In this document: positions 24,334 to 33,728 of the stretch, piece after piece
Position numbering within the stretch: position 1 is the first letter of the stretch
Layout of the letters: the number at the start of each line of letters is the position of its first letter
NCBI GenBank assembly: GCA_017644105.1
Contig: JAEPMD010000027.1
Location: 1-45,101 of the forward strand
Length of the DNA: 45,101 nucleotides
Direction: 5' to 3'
From: Rhizobiaceae bacterium
GTDB taxonomy: Bacteria; Pseudomonadota; Alphaproteobacteria; Rhizobiales; Rhizobiaceae
The notes under the pieces: model-generated
The model's input: only the letters and a program-made list of their open reading frames with translations
The model's database searches: none
What the model was told of the DNA's origin: nothing
Program-made: the position numbers and the translations under genes

Positions 24334-24448
24334 GATACACACCCCTTACACAAACATCCTCCCAACCACACGGAGGTACTCAAAACTAAGAGCTAGGGTA
24401 ATGCAAAGGAGCTAAGAAATACTTGACAAAACGGGGTGATTTTCGCTT

Positions 24449-25591
24449 TTAAGCGGCTTTTTTGCCGGCTTTTCGGTAAATATCCATGAGACTTTCAGCC
24501 ATGGTATGAACCGAAAACCGTTGGGTGAAAGCATCGCGATCGGGCAAACAAGTTGCCAGCCATCTTTTTTCATCAGCGGCTTTCGCCATAATAGCACCCA
24601 ATGCATCCGCATCTCCTGGGGTGACCATGGATCCACAATCTTCGCCCATTATTTCAGGTATTCCGCCAACATTTGTGCAGATAATGGGTTTTTTTGCCGC
24701 CACAGTTTCCAACACAATATAAGGCATGGCTTCTGCGCGAGATGGGATCACAACATTGCGTGCTAATGCAAAAGCATCGCGTGCCATCATCGCTGGATGC
24801 ATCTTTATGCGTTCACCGAGCCCCATTTTATGAATCTTTAATTGATAACGATCCTTATCCGGGCCATCGCCGACCATATGTGCATGCAATGGGCGCCCGG
24901 TTATACGTTCGGCAACGCGCAAGGCGTCAATAAAAACATCGGGACCCTTTAGGTCCCGCATCATGCCGATATATAAAAAATCAACCGCATCTTTTTTGTT
25001 TCTGATTGGTTTGAAATCCTGTTCTGTCAAACCGTTATAAACCAGGTCCCAATCGGTGGTGGGTGTTCCTATCTTTTCAAAATATGTTTTTCGCTCATAG
25101 TCACTGACAAAAACAAGACCATCAGTCCAACGTTCCAAGAAACGTTCTACGGCGAAATAGGCTTTACCTTGCAAACTTGAAGAATTGTAATGCAATGTGC
25201 CGCCATGGGGGGAATAAAAGCGGGTTACGCGCGACCTGGAACCCCGCAGGAATGAACCCATGAGCCGGACATAGGCGCCACCTTTTGCGCCATGTCCATG
25301 CAATACATCGGGTTGCAAACTTTTGATTTCTTTATAAACTTTACGTGCTGCGATGAAATCTTTGGGCGCAACTGCCCGACCAATTTCAATGCGTTGTAAT
25401 CCAAGCTCAAGCTTGGGAAGGATCGTTTCAAACAGCTTGTCCTCATGCTCTCCGCCTGTGGAGCTGTCGCATAGGATGCCGATTTTATGACCCTGTTCAA
25501 CGTGATAATTGACCAAATCGCGGACGTGACGAAAAATACCGCCGACCGGAGAACGGAAACAATGGATGATGCGTAACGGCTGCTCAGTCAT
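24449..25591 (-). CDS. Glycosyltransferase family 4
   Basis: A 380-residue GT-B enzyme. RIIHCFRSPVGGIFRHVRDL is the N-terminal acceptor-side glycine loop, and PSRAEAMPYIVLETVAAKKPIICTNVGGIPEIM near residue 280 is the nucleotide-sugar-binding EX7E region (Glu…Glu). No membrane segment. It adds a sugar to the growing lipid-linked repeat unit; donor and linkage are not readable. It lies 44 bases after the Wza-type gene. Confidence 0.92.
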   Translation of the reverse strand: MTEQPLRIIHCFRSPVGGIFRHVRDLVNYHVEQGHKIGILCDSSTGGEHEDKLFETILPKLELGLQRIEIGRAVAPKDFIAARKVYKEIKSLQPDVLHGHGAKGGAYVRLMGSFLRGSRSRVTRFYSPHGGTLHYNSSSLQGKAYFAVERFLERWTDGLVFVSDYERKTYFEKIGTPTTDWDLVYNGLTEQDFKPIRNKKDAVDFLYIGMMRDLKGPDVFIDALRVAERITGRPLHAHMVGDGPDKDRYQLKIHKMGLGERIKMHPAMMARDAFALARNVVIPSRAEAMPYIVLETVAAKKPIICTNVGGIPEIMGEDCGSMVTPGDADALGAIMAKAADEKRWLATCLPDRDAFTQRFSVHTMAESLMDIYRKAGKKAA

Positions 25592-25635
25592 ATGTTTGAT
25601 TTGGTCCCCAAAGCCTGTTTTCTGATGATAAAATC

Positions 25636-26220
25636 TTAGAACAAGCGTTCGTGAATATAGATGGTGTCACCCGCTAATATCGGGCTGGAAATTGAGACCT
25701 TTCCGGTCATGATTTTTCCGTTGATTTTGCGTGTGATATCGGTTGTTTTCTGATTGGCACGGCTGGTAAATCCACCCGCTATGGCAATCGCATTTTGCAC
25801 TGTCATTCCAGGCACATAAGCATATTGACCAGGCTGGCCAACCTCACCAAGAATGAAGAATGAGCGATATTGGTCAATCTCAATGGAAACGTCTGGATCG
25901 CGCAAGAAGCCTTTTTTCAATTCACCGGCGACAATGCCTTCAAGCTCTTGTGCAGTTTTCCCACGTGCCGCAATCGCACCCACCAATGGGAAGGAAATAT
26001 AGCCTGCCTGATCAACACTATAGGTGCCAGTGAGACCGGTTTGTTCGAATACAGTGACGCGCAAGCGATCGCCGGAATCTAAGCGATACGGCTGAATAGT
26101 CGCTTCATGAAAAGCGCGCGGGGCAGGCTGGTAACTTGCGCAACCGGAAAGGGCAGTTGCAAAAGCTGCACATGCTGCAATCAACGTTAATTTTAGTTTG
26201 GACCTTATCACGGGCGCCAT
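25636..26220 (-). CDS. Outer-membrane polysaccharide export lipoprotein (Wza/ExoF-like)
   Basis: A 194-residue lipoprotein with lipobox ALSGC at about residue 27. The mature part has the Poly_export domain (YRLDSGDRLRVTVFEQTGLTGTYSVDQAGYISFPLVGAI) and one SLBB domain (FFILGEVGQPGQYAYVPGMTVQNAIAIAGGFTSRANQ). It is much shorter than Wza (about 380) and lacks the C-terminal helix that forms the outer-membrane pore, as in other short rhizobial exporters. It is transcribed away from the ExoP-like gene. Confidence 0.92.
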   Translation of the reverse strand: MAPVIRSKLKLTLIAACAAFATALSGCASYQPAPRAFHEATIQPYRLDSGDRLRVTVFEQTGLTGTYSVDQAGYISFPLVGAIAARGKTAQELEGIVAGELKKGFLRDPDVSIEIDQYRSFFILGEVGQPGQYAYVPGMTVQNAIAIAGGFTSRANQKTTDITRKINGKIMTGKVSISSPILAGDTIYIHERLF

Positions 26221-26458
26221 GCTCCACGAGTTAACTCTGAGACCAATTTATCGTCGATTTATGGTTAATGCTTGGTAAAGATTAGATAAAATATTCCGCA
26301 AGTCATTTTTCAGTTGTGTAATTTTCGGTGATTATTGCTGGTATCTCTGATCTAAAATGATGCTTTATATTGGCGGTTTTCAAAAAGTATGTCTGTTAAC
26401 CGATAAGTTACCATGTTCGTTTACCCTCCGCGCCTAGTTACCATATGGAGTTGAGTGT
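26221..26458. other. Divergent promoter region of the polysaccharide locus
   Basis: AT-rich 238-base spacer between the Wza-like and ExoP-like genes. AGTTACCAT occurs twice (26406-26414 and 26436-26444), each followed by RT, 30 bases apart (three helical turns). GGAG (26447-26450) is the ribosome-binding site for ATG 26459. The direct repeat may bind a regulator. Confidence 0.4.
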
Positions 26459-28648
26459 ATGAATCAGGTGCACACTGATGATACGAATGTAGATATTGAC
26501 CTTGGCAGTTTATTTTCAGCTGTCAAACGCAACGCGATTAAGATTATTCTTGCGGTCTTAATCGCAGGGGTACTCGCGTTTTTTCTTGTTAATTTATTGG
26601 ATGAGAAATACCGCTCTGAAGCCCGCATTCTTATTGATAACCGTGAACCCATCTACACCGACCAACAACAAATCGGTGGCAATCTGCAATCTCCCATCCT
26701 AGATGAACGCGGTGTCACCAGCCAAATGGAAATTCTGAAATCGAACGATTTGGTGATGGAAGTTGCGCGCCAATTGGATCTTGCATCTTATCCTGAATTC
26801 GATACGCCGAAAAAAGCTTCTGCGATTGAAAGTATTCTCATTGGCATCGGACTTATTTCAAACCCTTTTGATATTCCAGCGGAAGAACGAATTCTAAAAG
26901 AATTCTATGAGCGTTTGGATGTTTACCAAATCGCAGCATCACGCGTGATTGTGATTGAGTTTTCATCCGAAGACCCGAAACTTGCGGCGCTTGTTCCAAA
27001 TGCCATGGCGGATGCGTTTTTGCGTGTTCAGTCAGGTGAAAAGTTGAAGGACAACAATGTTGCAAGTGCTTGGCTTGAACCAGAAATCGAAAGACTGCGC
27101 GAAGGTGTGCGCCAAGCAGAAGCCAAGGTTGCGGAATATCGCGCTGAAAAAGGTCTTTTGCTTGTTGGTGACACCGACACATTAAATTCTCAACAATTGT
27201 CAGATATCTCAGCAGAGCTAACTCGCGTACGTTCAGAGCGGGTGGACGCAGATGCGCGGGCAACAACAGTACGCCGTGTGTTGGAAAGCGGGCAAGATAT
27301 TGAGGCGATTGCCAATGTGCTTGATTCCACAACGGTTCAGCGTTTGCGAGAAACCGAAGGTGATGTGAGGGGACAGATTGCGGATCTCTCAACAACCTTG
27401 CTTGAAGGTCATCCGCGCATGCAGGCATTGCGCGCTCAGCTGATCGATATCCAGCGTCAATTACGTGGCGAAGCGCGTAAAGTTTTGGCAAGTTTGGAAA
27501 ATGAAGCATCCGTTGCGCGCCTGCGTGAGCGCGAATTACAAGCGAGCTTAAACTCGATTAAAGCCAATTCTGCCCAGGCTGGCGGTGAGGAAGTGCAATT
27601 GCGCGCATTAGAGCGCGAAGCCAATTCTCAACGCCAATTGTTGGAAACATATCTATCTCGTTTTCGTGAATCAGCGTCTCGTGCCAATGTGAGTGCTGTT
27701 CCGCCAGATGCACGTATCATTTCACGCGCGATTGAGCCGACGGAAGCATATTTCCCGAAAAAACTTCCTATTATCATCGTTGCCATGTTTGCAACATTTA
27801 TTCTGAGCGCGATTTGGGTGATGCTTGCAGAATTGTTTAGCGGTCGCGCGCTACGCTCTGCAGCGCCTTCCTATCGCCATGACCCTTCACTGGATACAGA
27901 TGACAAGATCGCTGCTTCTGGTGCAGATGTGCCGGAATATATCCATGCCAAGAACGGTGAAAATTTGGCTGAGAAAGCACCGCTTGCGGCTAGCCTGATC
28001 AGTGAAGACATTCCCGCAAATCGTCATGAAGGTGATGCAATTGGCTATTCAATAGATCAGGTGATTTCGGAATTGGCCATTGCAAGAACCAAGTTTGTCG
28101 TTTGCTTATCACCAGAAGGGGATACAGCAGTTGCGGGTTCGGTCATGTTGGCGCGCAAGCTTGCTGGACTTGGTTTGCGCCCAGTATTGCTGGATCTTAC
28201 ACTAAATGGCGGCCCATCAGGTGTCACAATTGGTACAAGCCGAATCACTGGCATTACTAATCTGTTATGCGGTGAAACAACAATTGCCGATACGCTGCAT
28301 CCCGACCGTCAGTCAAATGCACATGTTATGGCCCGCGGCAATGGAAATATTCAGCGCGCCATGCGAGCTGTCGATCGGATTCCAATGATTGTTGAGGCAT
28401 TAGGTCAAAGCTATGACACCGTTGTTGTTGAATGTGGACCATCATCAGTTGAAAGCGCCATGCGCCTTATCGGTGATCGCACACCAGAATATATCATTTC
28501 TGTCAAACATTTGGATGAGCAAGATCTTTATGAGTTCCAGCAGGAATTCATAGATTATGGTTTCCCCGAAGTCATTACGATGGATCTAAATCAGGGTTCG
28601 ATTGAGCCGTTTCATCATGATCCGCATGATGAAAGCTCAGTCGCTTAG
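26459..28648 (+). CDS. Polysaccharide co-polymerase ExoP/Wzc-like with degenerate kinase domain
   Basis: A 729-residue inner-membrane protein that controls chain length and export with Wza. There is a Wzz domain with helix 1 near residues 32-52, a long periplasmic coiled coil (about 200-410) and helix 2 near 436-460 after a proline-rich PPDARIISRAIEPTEAYFPKK motif. The cytoplasmic C-terminal domain (about 520-720) has the BY-kinase fold, but Walker A reads SPEGDTAVAGS in place of GxxxGKS/T, Walker A' reads LLDLTLNGG, and there is no tyrosine cluster at the end. It is therefore predicted not to bind ATP normally or to autophosphorylate. Confidence 0.9.
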   Translation: MNQVHTDDTNVDIDLGSLFSAVKRNAIKIILAVLIAGVLAFFLVNLLDEKYRSEARILIDNREPIYTDQQQIGGNLQSPILDERGVTSQMEILKSNDLVMEVARQLDLASYPEFDTPKKASAIESILIGIGLISNPFDIPAEERILKEFYERLDVYQIAASRVIVIEFSSEDPKLAALVPNAMADAFLRVQSGEKLKDNNVASAWLEPEIERLREGVRQAEAKVAEYRAEKGLLLVGDTDTLNSQQLSDISAELTRVRSERVDADARATTVRRVLESGQDIEAIANVLDSTTVQRLRETEGDVRGQIADLSTTLLEGHPRMQALRAQLIDIQRQLRGEARKVLASLENEASVARLRERELQASLNSIKANSAQAGGEEVQLRALEREANSQRQLLETYLSRFRESASRANVSAVPPDARIISRAIEPTEAYFPKKLPIIIVAMFATFILSAIWVMLAELFSGRALRSAAPSYRHDPSLDTDDKIAASGADVPEYIHAKNGENLAEKAPLAASLISEDIPANRHEGDAIGYSIDQVISELAIARTKFVVCLSPEGDTAVAGSVMLARKLAGLGLRPVLLDLTLNGGPSGVTIGTSRITGITNLLCGETTIADTLHPDRQSNAHVMARGNGNIQRAMRAVDRIPMIVEALGQSYDTVVVECGPSSVESAMRLIGDRTPEYIISVKHLDEQDLYEFQQEFIDYGFPEVITMDLNQGSIEPFHHDPHDESSVA

Positions 28649-28671
28649 ACTTCAATTTTAGAATATTTTAG

Positions 28672-28701
28672 CCCGGGTTCGTTATTTAACCCGGGTTTTT
28701 T
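28672..28701 (+). terminator. Rho-independent terminator after the ExoP-like gene
   Basis: CCCGGGTT (28672-28679) pairs with AACCCGGG (28688-28695) around eight bases, followed by six T. It ends on the stop codon of the convergent acyltransferase gene. The minus strand has no T-run after the stem. Confidence 0.9.
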
Positions 28702-29953
28702 ATGCTTTCAAAGACCGAACTTTCGCAGCGATTTTGTGCAGCCGATCCGATGACTTGATATGGCGCTTAAGATCAGTTTTTTTGCGATGTAAGTATGCAT
28801 ATGCCTGACCGAACAAGGTGAAGGACATTGTGCCATCAAAATGTTCGTCGCATTCCGTGCACCAAGAACGTTTATAGGGTTGATCGCCGATACCAAAATC
28901 AAATTTTCGAAATTCGCGTTGATTGAAGTTTTGAATGGCGAGATAAAATAAAAACTCCCCTGGACTACAGTCTAACTCTGCATTGATTTCTTCGTCAAAA
29001 GAACTGAATTGACAAATTGCATGGTCGCGCTTGGGCGTAATGGCTGAGATAGCAAGGATCCGACCATCATATGTCTCACCTTTCAGAACAATCGCATGAA
29101 GTTCCATCGAACCAATTTCTTGATTTTCTAAAGAACAGACCTCTTTAAAGAACTCCATAAGATCATCGTCTTCAAAAACGTTGGGGAGCCCCTGGCTTTT
29201 TAATCGCTTAGATTTTTGTCTGAAAAATTCTGTAAGTATCTTCTCGTTTTCCGCCAGCGAATTCGCAATTGTATAAGTATAGCCACCCACCGCGTTAATG
29301 CGTTTTTCTGTGTTGCGGAATTTCTTGCGGCGACGTTTGCGGTTTAACTGAGCTAACGTGTCGTCAAAATTGTCCAATAGTGGCAATTGAAAAGATGCAT
29401 TTTGGTTTTTTGTTGTCAAAATGCTTTCAAATGGATTGCGCTTGTCTTTCAGCTGCATGCGCATGCGATCAAGTACAATCACATCAACGAATGGTGCAAC
29501 GGATTTAATTTCCTTCTGCAGATGATCAACAAAGTCCATTCCGCATGTTGATAAAAATAAAGTAGAGCACAAAGCAAAGTTCAAATTGCTTTGCTCTGTG
29601 GCAATCAAATGTGCGGTCGTGACACCAAATTTCTTTGAGATTTCCAGCGGCAGAATAAATTCAATTTTACCACCGACATAGCCGACAATGAAGAGCGGGT
29701 TGATCTTTTTGTTGCGGACCCAGGCGCGAACCCAACTGAAACTTTGATGCACAGATACATGCAATTCGGCTTCTATTCGGCGCCAATCAGCCTCAAGATC
29801 ATCAATATCCTGAACCGCGGCATAACGATTTTTGCCAAGGGTTTTCTGCTTGTCCATCTGATCCTGTAGCTTCCGATATCTGACAATATTGCCCGGATGA
29901 TAAGGTGATAAGACTGCCCCAGAAGTATTACGATTTAATGCCAAATTCGCCAT
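28700..29953 (-). CDS. CelD/BcsL-family acyltransferase (FemAB-like GNAT)
   Basis: A soluble protein of about 417 residues. LEADWRRIEAELHVSVHQSFSWVRAWV is the family entry motif (a 'W…S.FQS..W…W' pattern), ILPLEISKKFGVTTAHLIA follows, and the C-terminal GNAT half has GEFLFYLAIQNFNQREFRKFDFGIGDQPYKRSWC. Such proteins modify or assist exopolysaccharide or cellulose synthesis. The start is uncertain: GTG 29968, ATG 29953, or ATG 29857, which has the best ribosome-binding site (AGGA four bases before). It is convergent with, and next to, the exopolysaccharide genes. Confidence 0.85.
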   Translation of the reverse strand: MANLALNRNTSGAVLSPYHPGNIVRYRKLQDQMDKQKTLGKNRYAAVQDIDDLEADWRRIEAELHVSVHQSFSWVRAWVRNKKINPLFIVGYVGGKIEFILPLEISKKFGVTTAHLIATEQSNLNFALCSTLFLSTCGMDFVDHLQKEIKSVAPFVDVIVLDRMRMQLKDKRNPFESILTTKNQNASFQLPLLDNFDDTLAQLNRKRRRKKFRNTEKRINAVGGYTYTIANSLAENEKILTEFFRQKSKRLKSQGLPNVFEDDDLMEFFKEVCSLENQEIGSMELHAIVLKGETYDGRILAISAITPKRDHAICQFSSFDEEINAELDCSPGEFLFYLAIQNFNQREFRKFDFGIGDQPYKRSWCTECDEHFDGTMSFTLFGQAYAYLHRKKTDLKRHIKSSDRLHKIAAKVRSLKA

Positions 29954-30102
29954 TTTTCGACCGACCACGCTATAAAATTACTCAATTTGAACTCAAGATC
30001 GGCAAAAAAGTTAAACAAATGGTGATTTTAGGCGTGTTTGGACCTCTAAGTTTGAGGGTAGGGAAAATGAAGATTGAACAGAAAAAATAAAATTTGAACT
30101 AT

Positions 30103-30333
30103 TTAATCTTGAGTTTCAGATGTTTTTGATTTGGGTGGGGTTTCCATCCACTTGATCAACCACATAGCCGGCAATACCCACAAAAGACCTGTCACAAGGA
30201 AATAAGCCATATGAATATACCACGGGGACTCAGCCAAACGATAGGTCGCAACCGTGACTGCTGTCATGGCATAAACAATCACGAGCACAATCATGATAAA
30301 AATTCCGATGAATTTTTTCACGCGAACTGGCAT
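30103..30333 (-). CDS. DUF2842 small membrane protein
   Basis: A 76-residue protein with two membrane helices (FIGIFIMIVLVIVYAMTAVTVA and YFLVTGLLWVLPAMWLIKWM) and an acidic tail. It matches DUF2842, a family largely confined to alphaproteobacteria and frequently next to ctaA, as here (divergent, 217 bases apart). GGAAGGA lies six bases before the ATG. A link to cytochrome oxidase biogenesis is suggested by context only. Confidence 0.88.
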   Translation of the reverse strand: MPVRVKKFIGIFIMIVLVIVYAMTAVTVATYRLAESPWYIHMAYFLVTGLLWVLPAMWLIKWMETPPKSKTSETQD

Positions 30334-30550
30334 TTGTGGTCCTTCCGGCTGGTTGTTTTAAGCTCTGCGTAGGTACACAGTCTAAAGTCTGTTGCCTTGT
30401 AAACATAAATACGCGACGTGGAAAGCATCAGTTTGATCTTTTTACCGCGACCGCGTGCCGCAAGTCCTTTCGGCTTGTGTTTCGTATATATAAGTGCAAA
30501 ACATCCGCTGACTTTAAATCAACCGGTCGCCCAAACTCATAGGATCGCAA

Positions 30551-31672
30551 ATGTCTGACGCAGCCATTGAACATTCACAAATCGTTGAAATGCAGGAATC
30601 CGCGAAAAGCAATCGCGGTGTGTTGCGTCTCTGGCTTGGTATTGTGTTGCTCGCGATCTTTGCGCTTGTGATTGTCGGTGGGGCAACGCGTTTAACAGAT
30701 TCCGGTTTATCCATTACCGAATGGAAGCCTATCCATGGTGTTATTCCCCCATTAAGCGCGCAGGAATGGGAAGAAGAATTAGAGCTTTATCGTCAGATCC
30801 CAGAATATCAATTGATTAATAAGGGCATGTCGATGGATGAATTTAAGTTCATCTATTGGTGGGAATGGGCCCATAGGTTCTTAGCGCGCGGCGTCGGTGT
30901 CTTATTTGGAGTACCATTGTTGATTTTCGCCGTTGCGGGTCGCATTGAAAAACCCTTGCGCGTTCCTCTTGTGGGCTTGTTGTTTCTCGGGGGGCTGCAG
31001 GGGTTCATCGGCTGGTGGATGGTTTCCTCGGGGCTTGTTGATCGCGTAGACGTAAGCCAATACCGCCTAGCGACACATTTAACGCTCGCCTGCGTGATCT
31101 TTGCCGCCATTGTGTGGGTGATGCGGGGATTGGCAACCCATACCCAGGAAACGGCACCAACCGCATCTGCTGGGTTTTTCGCAGGGCTCTTGACGCTTGC
31201 TGTGCTGTTTCAAATCTTCTTAGGTGGATTGGTTGCTGGGCTAGATGCAGGGCTTGCCTATAATACCTGGCCATTGATGGATGGTGCGATTATTCCTGGT
31301 AATTTATGGATCATGGACCCCTGGTGGCTCAGCGCATTTGAAGCGCCAAAAACAGTGCAGTTCATACATCGAATGGGCGCCTATGCACTTTGGGGACTTG
31401 CCTTCTGGCACATGATAGCGTGTCTTAAAGGTAATGCGCAGACCACGCATGCGCGACGGTCAATCGTCTTGTTCCTTTTGGTCAGTTTGCAAGCGGTCTT
31501 TGGGATCATCACACTGATGCTACAAGTGCCAATGAGTTGGGGTTTGATCCACCAGGGTTTTGCACTCGTGGTATTAGGCTTTGCTGTTGCGCATTGGCGC
31601 GCCTTTAAGGGTAGCTATCCATTGCCGGTCAACATGCAAAAAGGGCGTTTCCCTGAAGCGAGTATCGCTTAA
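30551..31672 (+). CDS. ctaA: Heme A synthase (COX15/CtaA type)
   Basis: CtaA oxidises the C8 methyl of heme O to make heme A for cytochrome c oxidase. The 373-residue protein has eight predicted helices and the conserved heme/histidine positions: [19 protein letters not shown] after helix 1, [39 protein letters not shown] and [15 protein letters not shown] lies six bases before ATG 30551. This is the long alphaproteobacterial/mitochondrial form. Confidence 0.96.
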   Translation: MSDAAIEHSQIVEMQESAKSNRGVLRLWLGIVLLAIFALVIVGGATRLTDSGLSITEWKPIHGVIPPLSAQEWEEELELYRQIPEYQLINKGMSMDEFKFIYWWEWAHRFLARGVGVLFGVPLLIFAVAGRIEKPLRVPLVGLLFLGGLQGFIGWWMVSSGLVDRVDVSQYRLATHLTLACVIFAAIVWVMRGLATHTQETAPTASAGFFAGLLTLAVLFQIFLGGLVAGLDAGLAYNTWPLMDGAIIPGNLWIMDPWWLSAFEAPKTVQFIHRMGAYALWGLAFWHMIACLKGNAQTTHARRSIVLFLLVSLQAVFGIITLMLQVPMSWGLIHQGFALVVLGFAVAHWRAFKGSYPLPVNMQKGRFPEASIA

Positions 31673-31712
31673 AGAAAACGCCCAATATTCTAAGATATGG
31701 ATCGCGGAAGAT

Positions 31713-32645
31713 TTAAACCGTCGTAAGCATGAGGTCGAGATTTTGCACAGCAGCGCCTGATGCACCTTTGCCCAAATTATCAAGCTGTGCTGTCAGATTA
31801 ACGCGGCCATCACCTTCTGTGCCAAACACATAAAGTCGCATCGTATCGTGGCCCGCAAGTTGTTCTGGATCAAGACGAGAAATCTCTTGGCTCTCAATCA
31901 GCGGCACCAATTGCACAATGTCCTGACCTTCATAGTGTTCACGCAAAACACGATAGACATCCACCAAATCTGGTGCGTCATTTAACAGATCCAAATGCAG
32001 TGGCACATGGACCAACATGCCTTGCGCGAAGCGTCCAACATTGGGTGTGAAAATCGGCTCCCGTGTGAGACCGGAGCGGGTGATGATCTCTGGCACATGT
32101 TTGTGCGCGAGCGTCAGTGCATAGGCAAAATGATTGGATAGAATTGCATCATCCAAATCCGGATCTTCCATTTGTGCTATCATTTGTTTGCCGCCACCTG
32201 TATATCCTGAGACAGCATTGATTGTAATTGGATAGTCCTCAGGCAACATGCCCGCTTGCACCAAGGGCGCGATGAGCGCAATGGCACCGGTTGAATAGCA
32301 ACCCGGATTTGAGACAAATTGCGCATTGGCAATTTTATCTTTTTGATCCTTGTTAAGTTCACCATAACCGAACACCCAATCCGGGTGTGTGCGGTGCGCA
32401 GTGGACGCATCAATAAAGCGCGTGCCTGCATCCGCCGCCAGCGCAACAGCTTCGCGCGCAGCGGCATCAGGCAAGCACAAAATCGCAATATCAGCATCAC
32501 GCAACATGGCTTTACGAACCTCAGGATCTCGGCGATCTTCATGTGCAATTGACATAAGTTCAATGTCATCACGTGCGGATAAACGCGTTACGATCTGTAA
32601 TCCAGTTGTGCCATGTTCGCCGTCGATAAAGATTTTTGCAGCCAT
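31713..32645 (-). CDS. argC: N-acetyl-gamma-glutamyl-phosphate reductase, type 2
   Basis: ArgC reduces N-acetylglutamyl phosphate to the semialdehyde in arginine synthesis. The 310-residue length and the start IFIDGEHGTTGLQIVTRL identify the short type-2 form found in alphaproteobacteria. The catalytic cysteine is in FVSNPGCYSTGAIALI, and SGYTGGGKQMI follows. In many Hyphomicrobiales argC lies right after rpsI-rplM; here two genes (EamA and FkbM) are interposed. Confidence 0.96.
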   Translation of the reverse strand: MAAKIFIDGEHGTTGLQIVTRLSARDDIELMSIAHEDRRDPEVRKAMLRDADIAILCLPDAAAREAVALAADAGTRFIDASTAHRTHPDWVFGYGELNKDQKDKIANAQFVSNPGCYSTGAIALIAPLVQAGMLPEDYPITINAVSGYTGGGKQMIAQMEDPDLDDAILSNHFAYALTLAHKHVPEIITRSGLTREPIFTPNVGRFAQGMLVHVPLHLDLLNDAPDLVDVYRVLREHYEGQDIVQLVPLIESQEISRLDPEQLAGHDTMRLYVFGTEGDGRVNLTAQLDNLGKGASGAAVQNLDLMLTTV

Positions 32646-32797
32646 GATGGTGTCCGTTTATTCTTAAAAATCATATTCTTAACAGAAAATAATGAATCAA
32701 AATTTGATCAACTTCATTCATTATCTAACTGAGAGGTATATATGGAGTGCCAGTGATCGGCAATCAACTTTCTATCTTAATATTGTAAGAAAAATGT

Positions 32798-33685
32798 TTA
32801 TGCGCTTTCAGCAGCTTTCTTTAGTCGCATCTCGTTTCGAAGATTAAGTAGGTTTGCCGTAAATACGATGACTGCACCGACCACAACAGGCCATTCCAAG
32901 ACTTCCTGATAGAGGAAATAGGCAACAATGGATATGAGCGGCAAACGCAAAAAGTCAAATGGTGTAACGATAATTGCCGGCGCCAAAGACAATGCTTTCG
33001 TGATGCAAAAGTGAGCTGCTAATCCGCATAATCCGATGATCACCAGCCAGAAAGATTGAACTAAATTCGGCAGATGAATATCACCATCATAACCTGCAGT
33101 GATCAAGCCAAAGACGGCTTGCATGGCAGTCAACCAAAACAAAATGCAGGTGATGGTTTGCGTCCGGGTTAAAAGCTTTGTTGTAATCGCAGCACCTGCA
33201 AACCCAACCGCACATAAGGCGGCTGCGATAATGTGCGGAGACAAAGTCGTCGTGTCTGGCCTTGCGACAATCAAAATACCAACAAAGCCGAGTGCTGCAC
33301 AAAATGCCCGCATGCGGGTGAGCTTTTCTGCTAGGAAAAATGGTGCGAGCACAGCCACCCATAATGGTGTTGAGAACTCAAAAGCAAAGAGCTGCGATAA
33401 TGGCACAGTGGTCAGTGCAAAAAACCAGAGATTTTGACCGGCAAAATGAGACAGGTTTCGTATTGTCTGCAAGCCAAATTGACGAGTGTTAATTTCACCT
33501 AAAGTACCCGCAATTTTTGCCACAGATACAACAATCATGATGCCGATCAATGAGCGGTAGAACATGATCTCGAACGTATCGAGATGCCGGCCAACCTCAC
33601 GCCCGGCAATGGCCATCAGCGAGAACGAGATGATCGCGCCAAACATCCAAATTGCGGCATTAAGGGGTTGAGATTGATTTTGCAT
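32798..33685 (-). CDS. EamA-family (DMT) transporter
   Basis: A 295-residue protein with ten predicted helices in two EamA repeats. Motifs near the start (WMFGAIISFSLMAIAGREVGRHLDTFEIMFYRSLIGIMIV) and LSQLFAFEFSTPLWVAVLAPFFLAEKLTRMRAFCAALGFVGILI are typical. It probably exports a small metabolite, but the substrate cannot be read. No operon partner is evident. Confidence 0.93.
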   Translation of the reverse strand: MQNQSQPLNAAIWMFGAIISFSLMAIAGREVGRHLDTFEIMFYRSLIGIMIVVSVAKIAGTLGEINTRQFGLQTIRNLSHFAGQNLWFFALTTVPLSQLFAFEFSTPLWVAVLAPFFLAEKLTRMRAFCAALGFVGILIVARPDTTTLSPHIIAAALCAVGFAGAAITTKLLTRTQTITCILFWLTAMQAVFGLITAGYDGDIHLPNLVQSFWLVIIGLCGLAAHFCITKALSLAPAIIVTPFDFLRLPLISIVAYFLYQEVLEWPVVVGAVIVFTANLLNLRNEMRLKKAAESA

Positions 33686-33728
33686 TTGATCTTTCGCTTC
33701 GGAGCAGGTTCGGAATTACTGTGAGATT

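Noticed and set aside
26853-27509. 218-codon open frame on the minus strand inside the ExoP-like gene
   Set aside because: Fully antisense to a strongly supported gene; composition is that of an antisense shadow (rich in Leu, His, Pro), with no ribosome-binding site or family motif.
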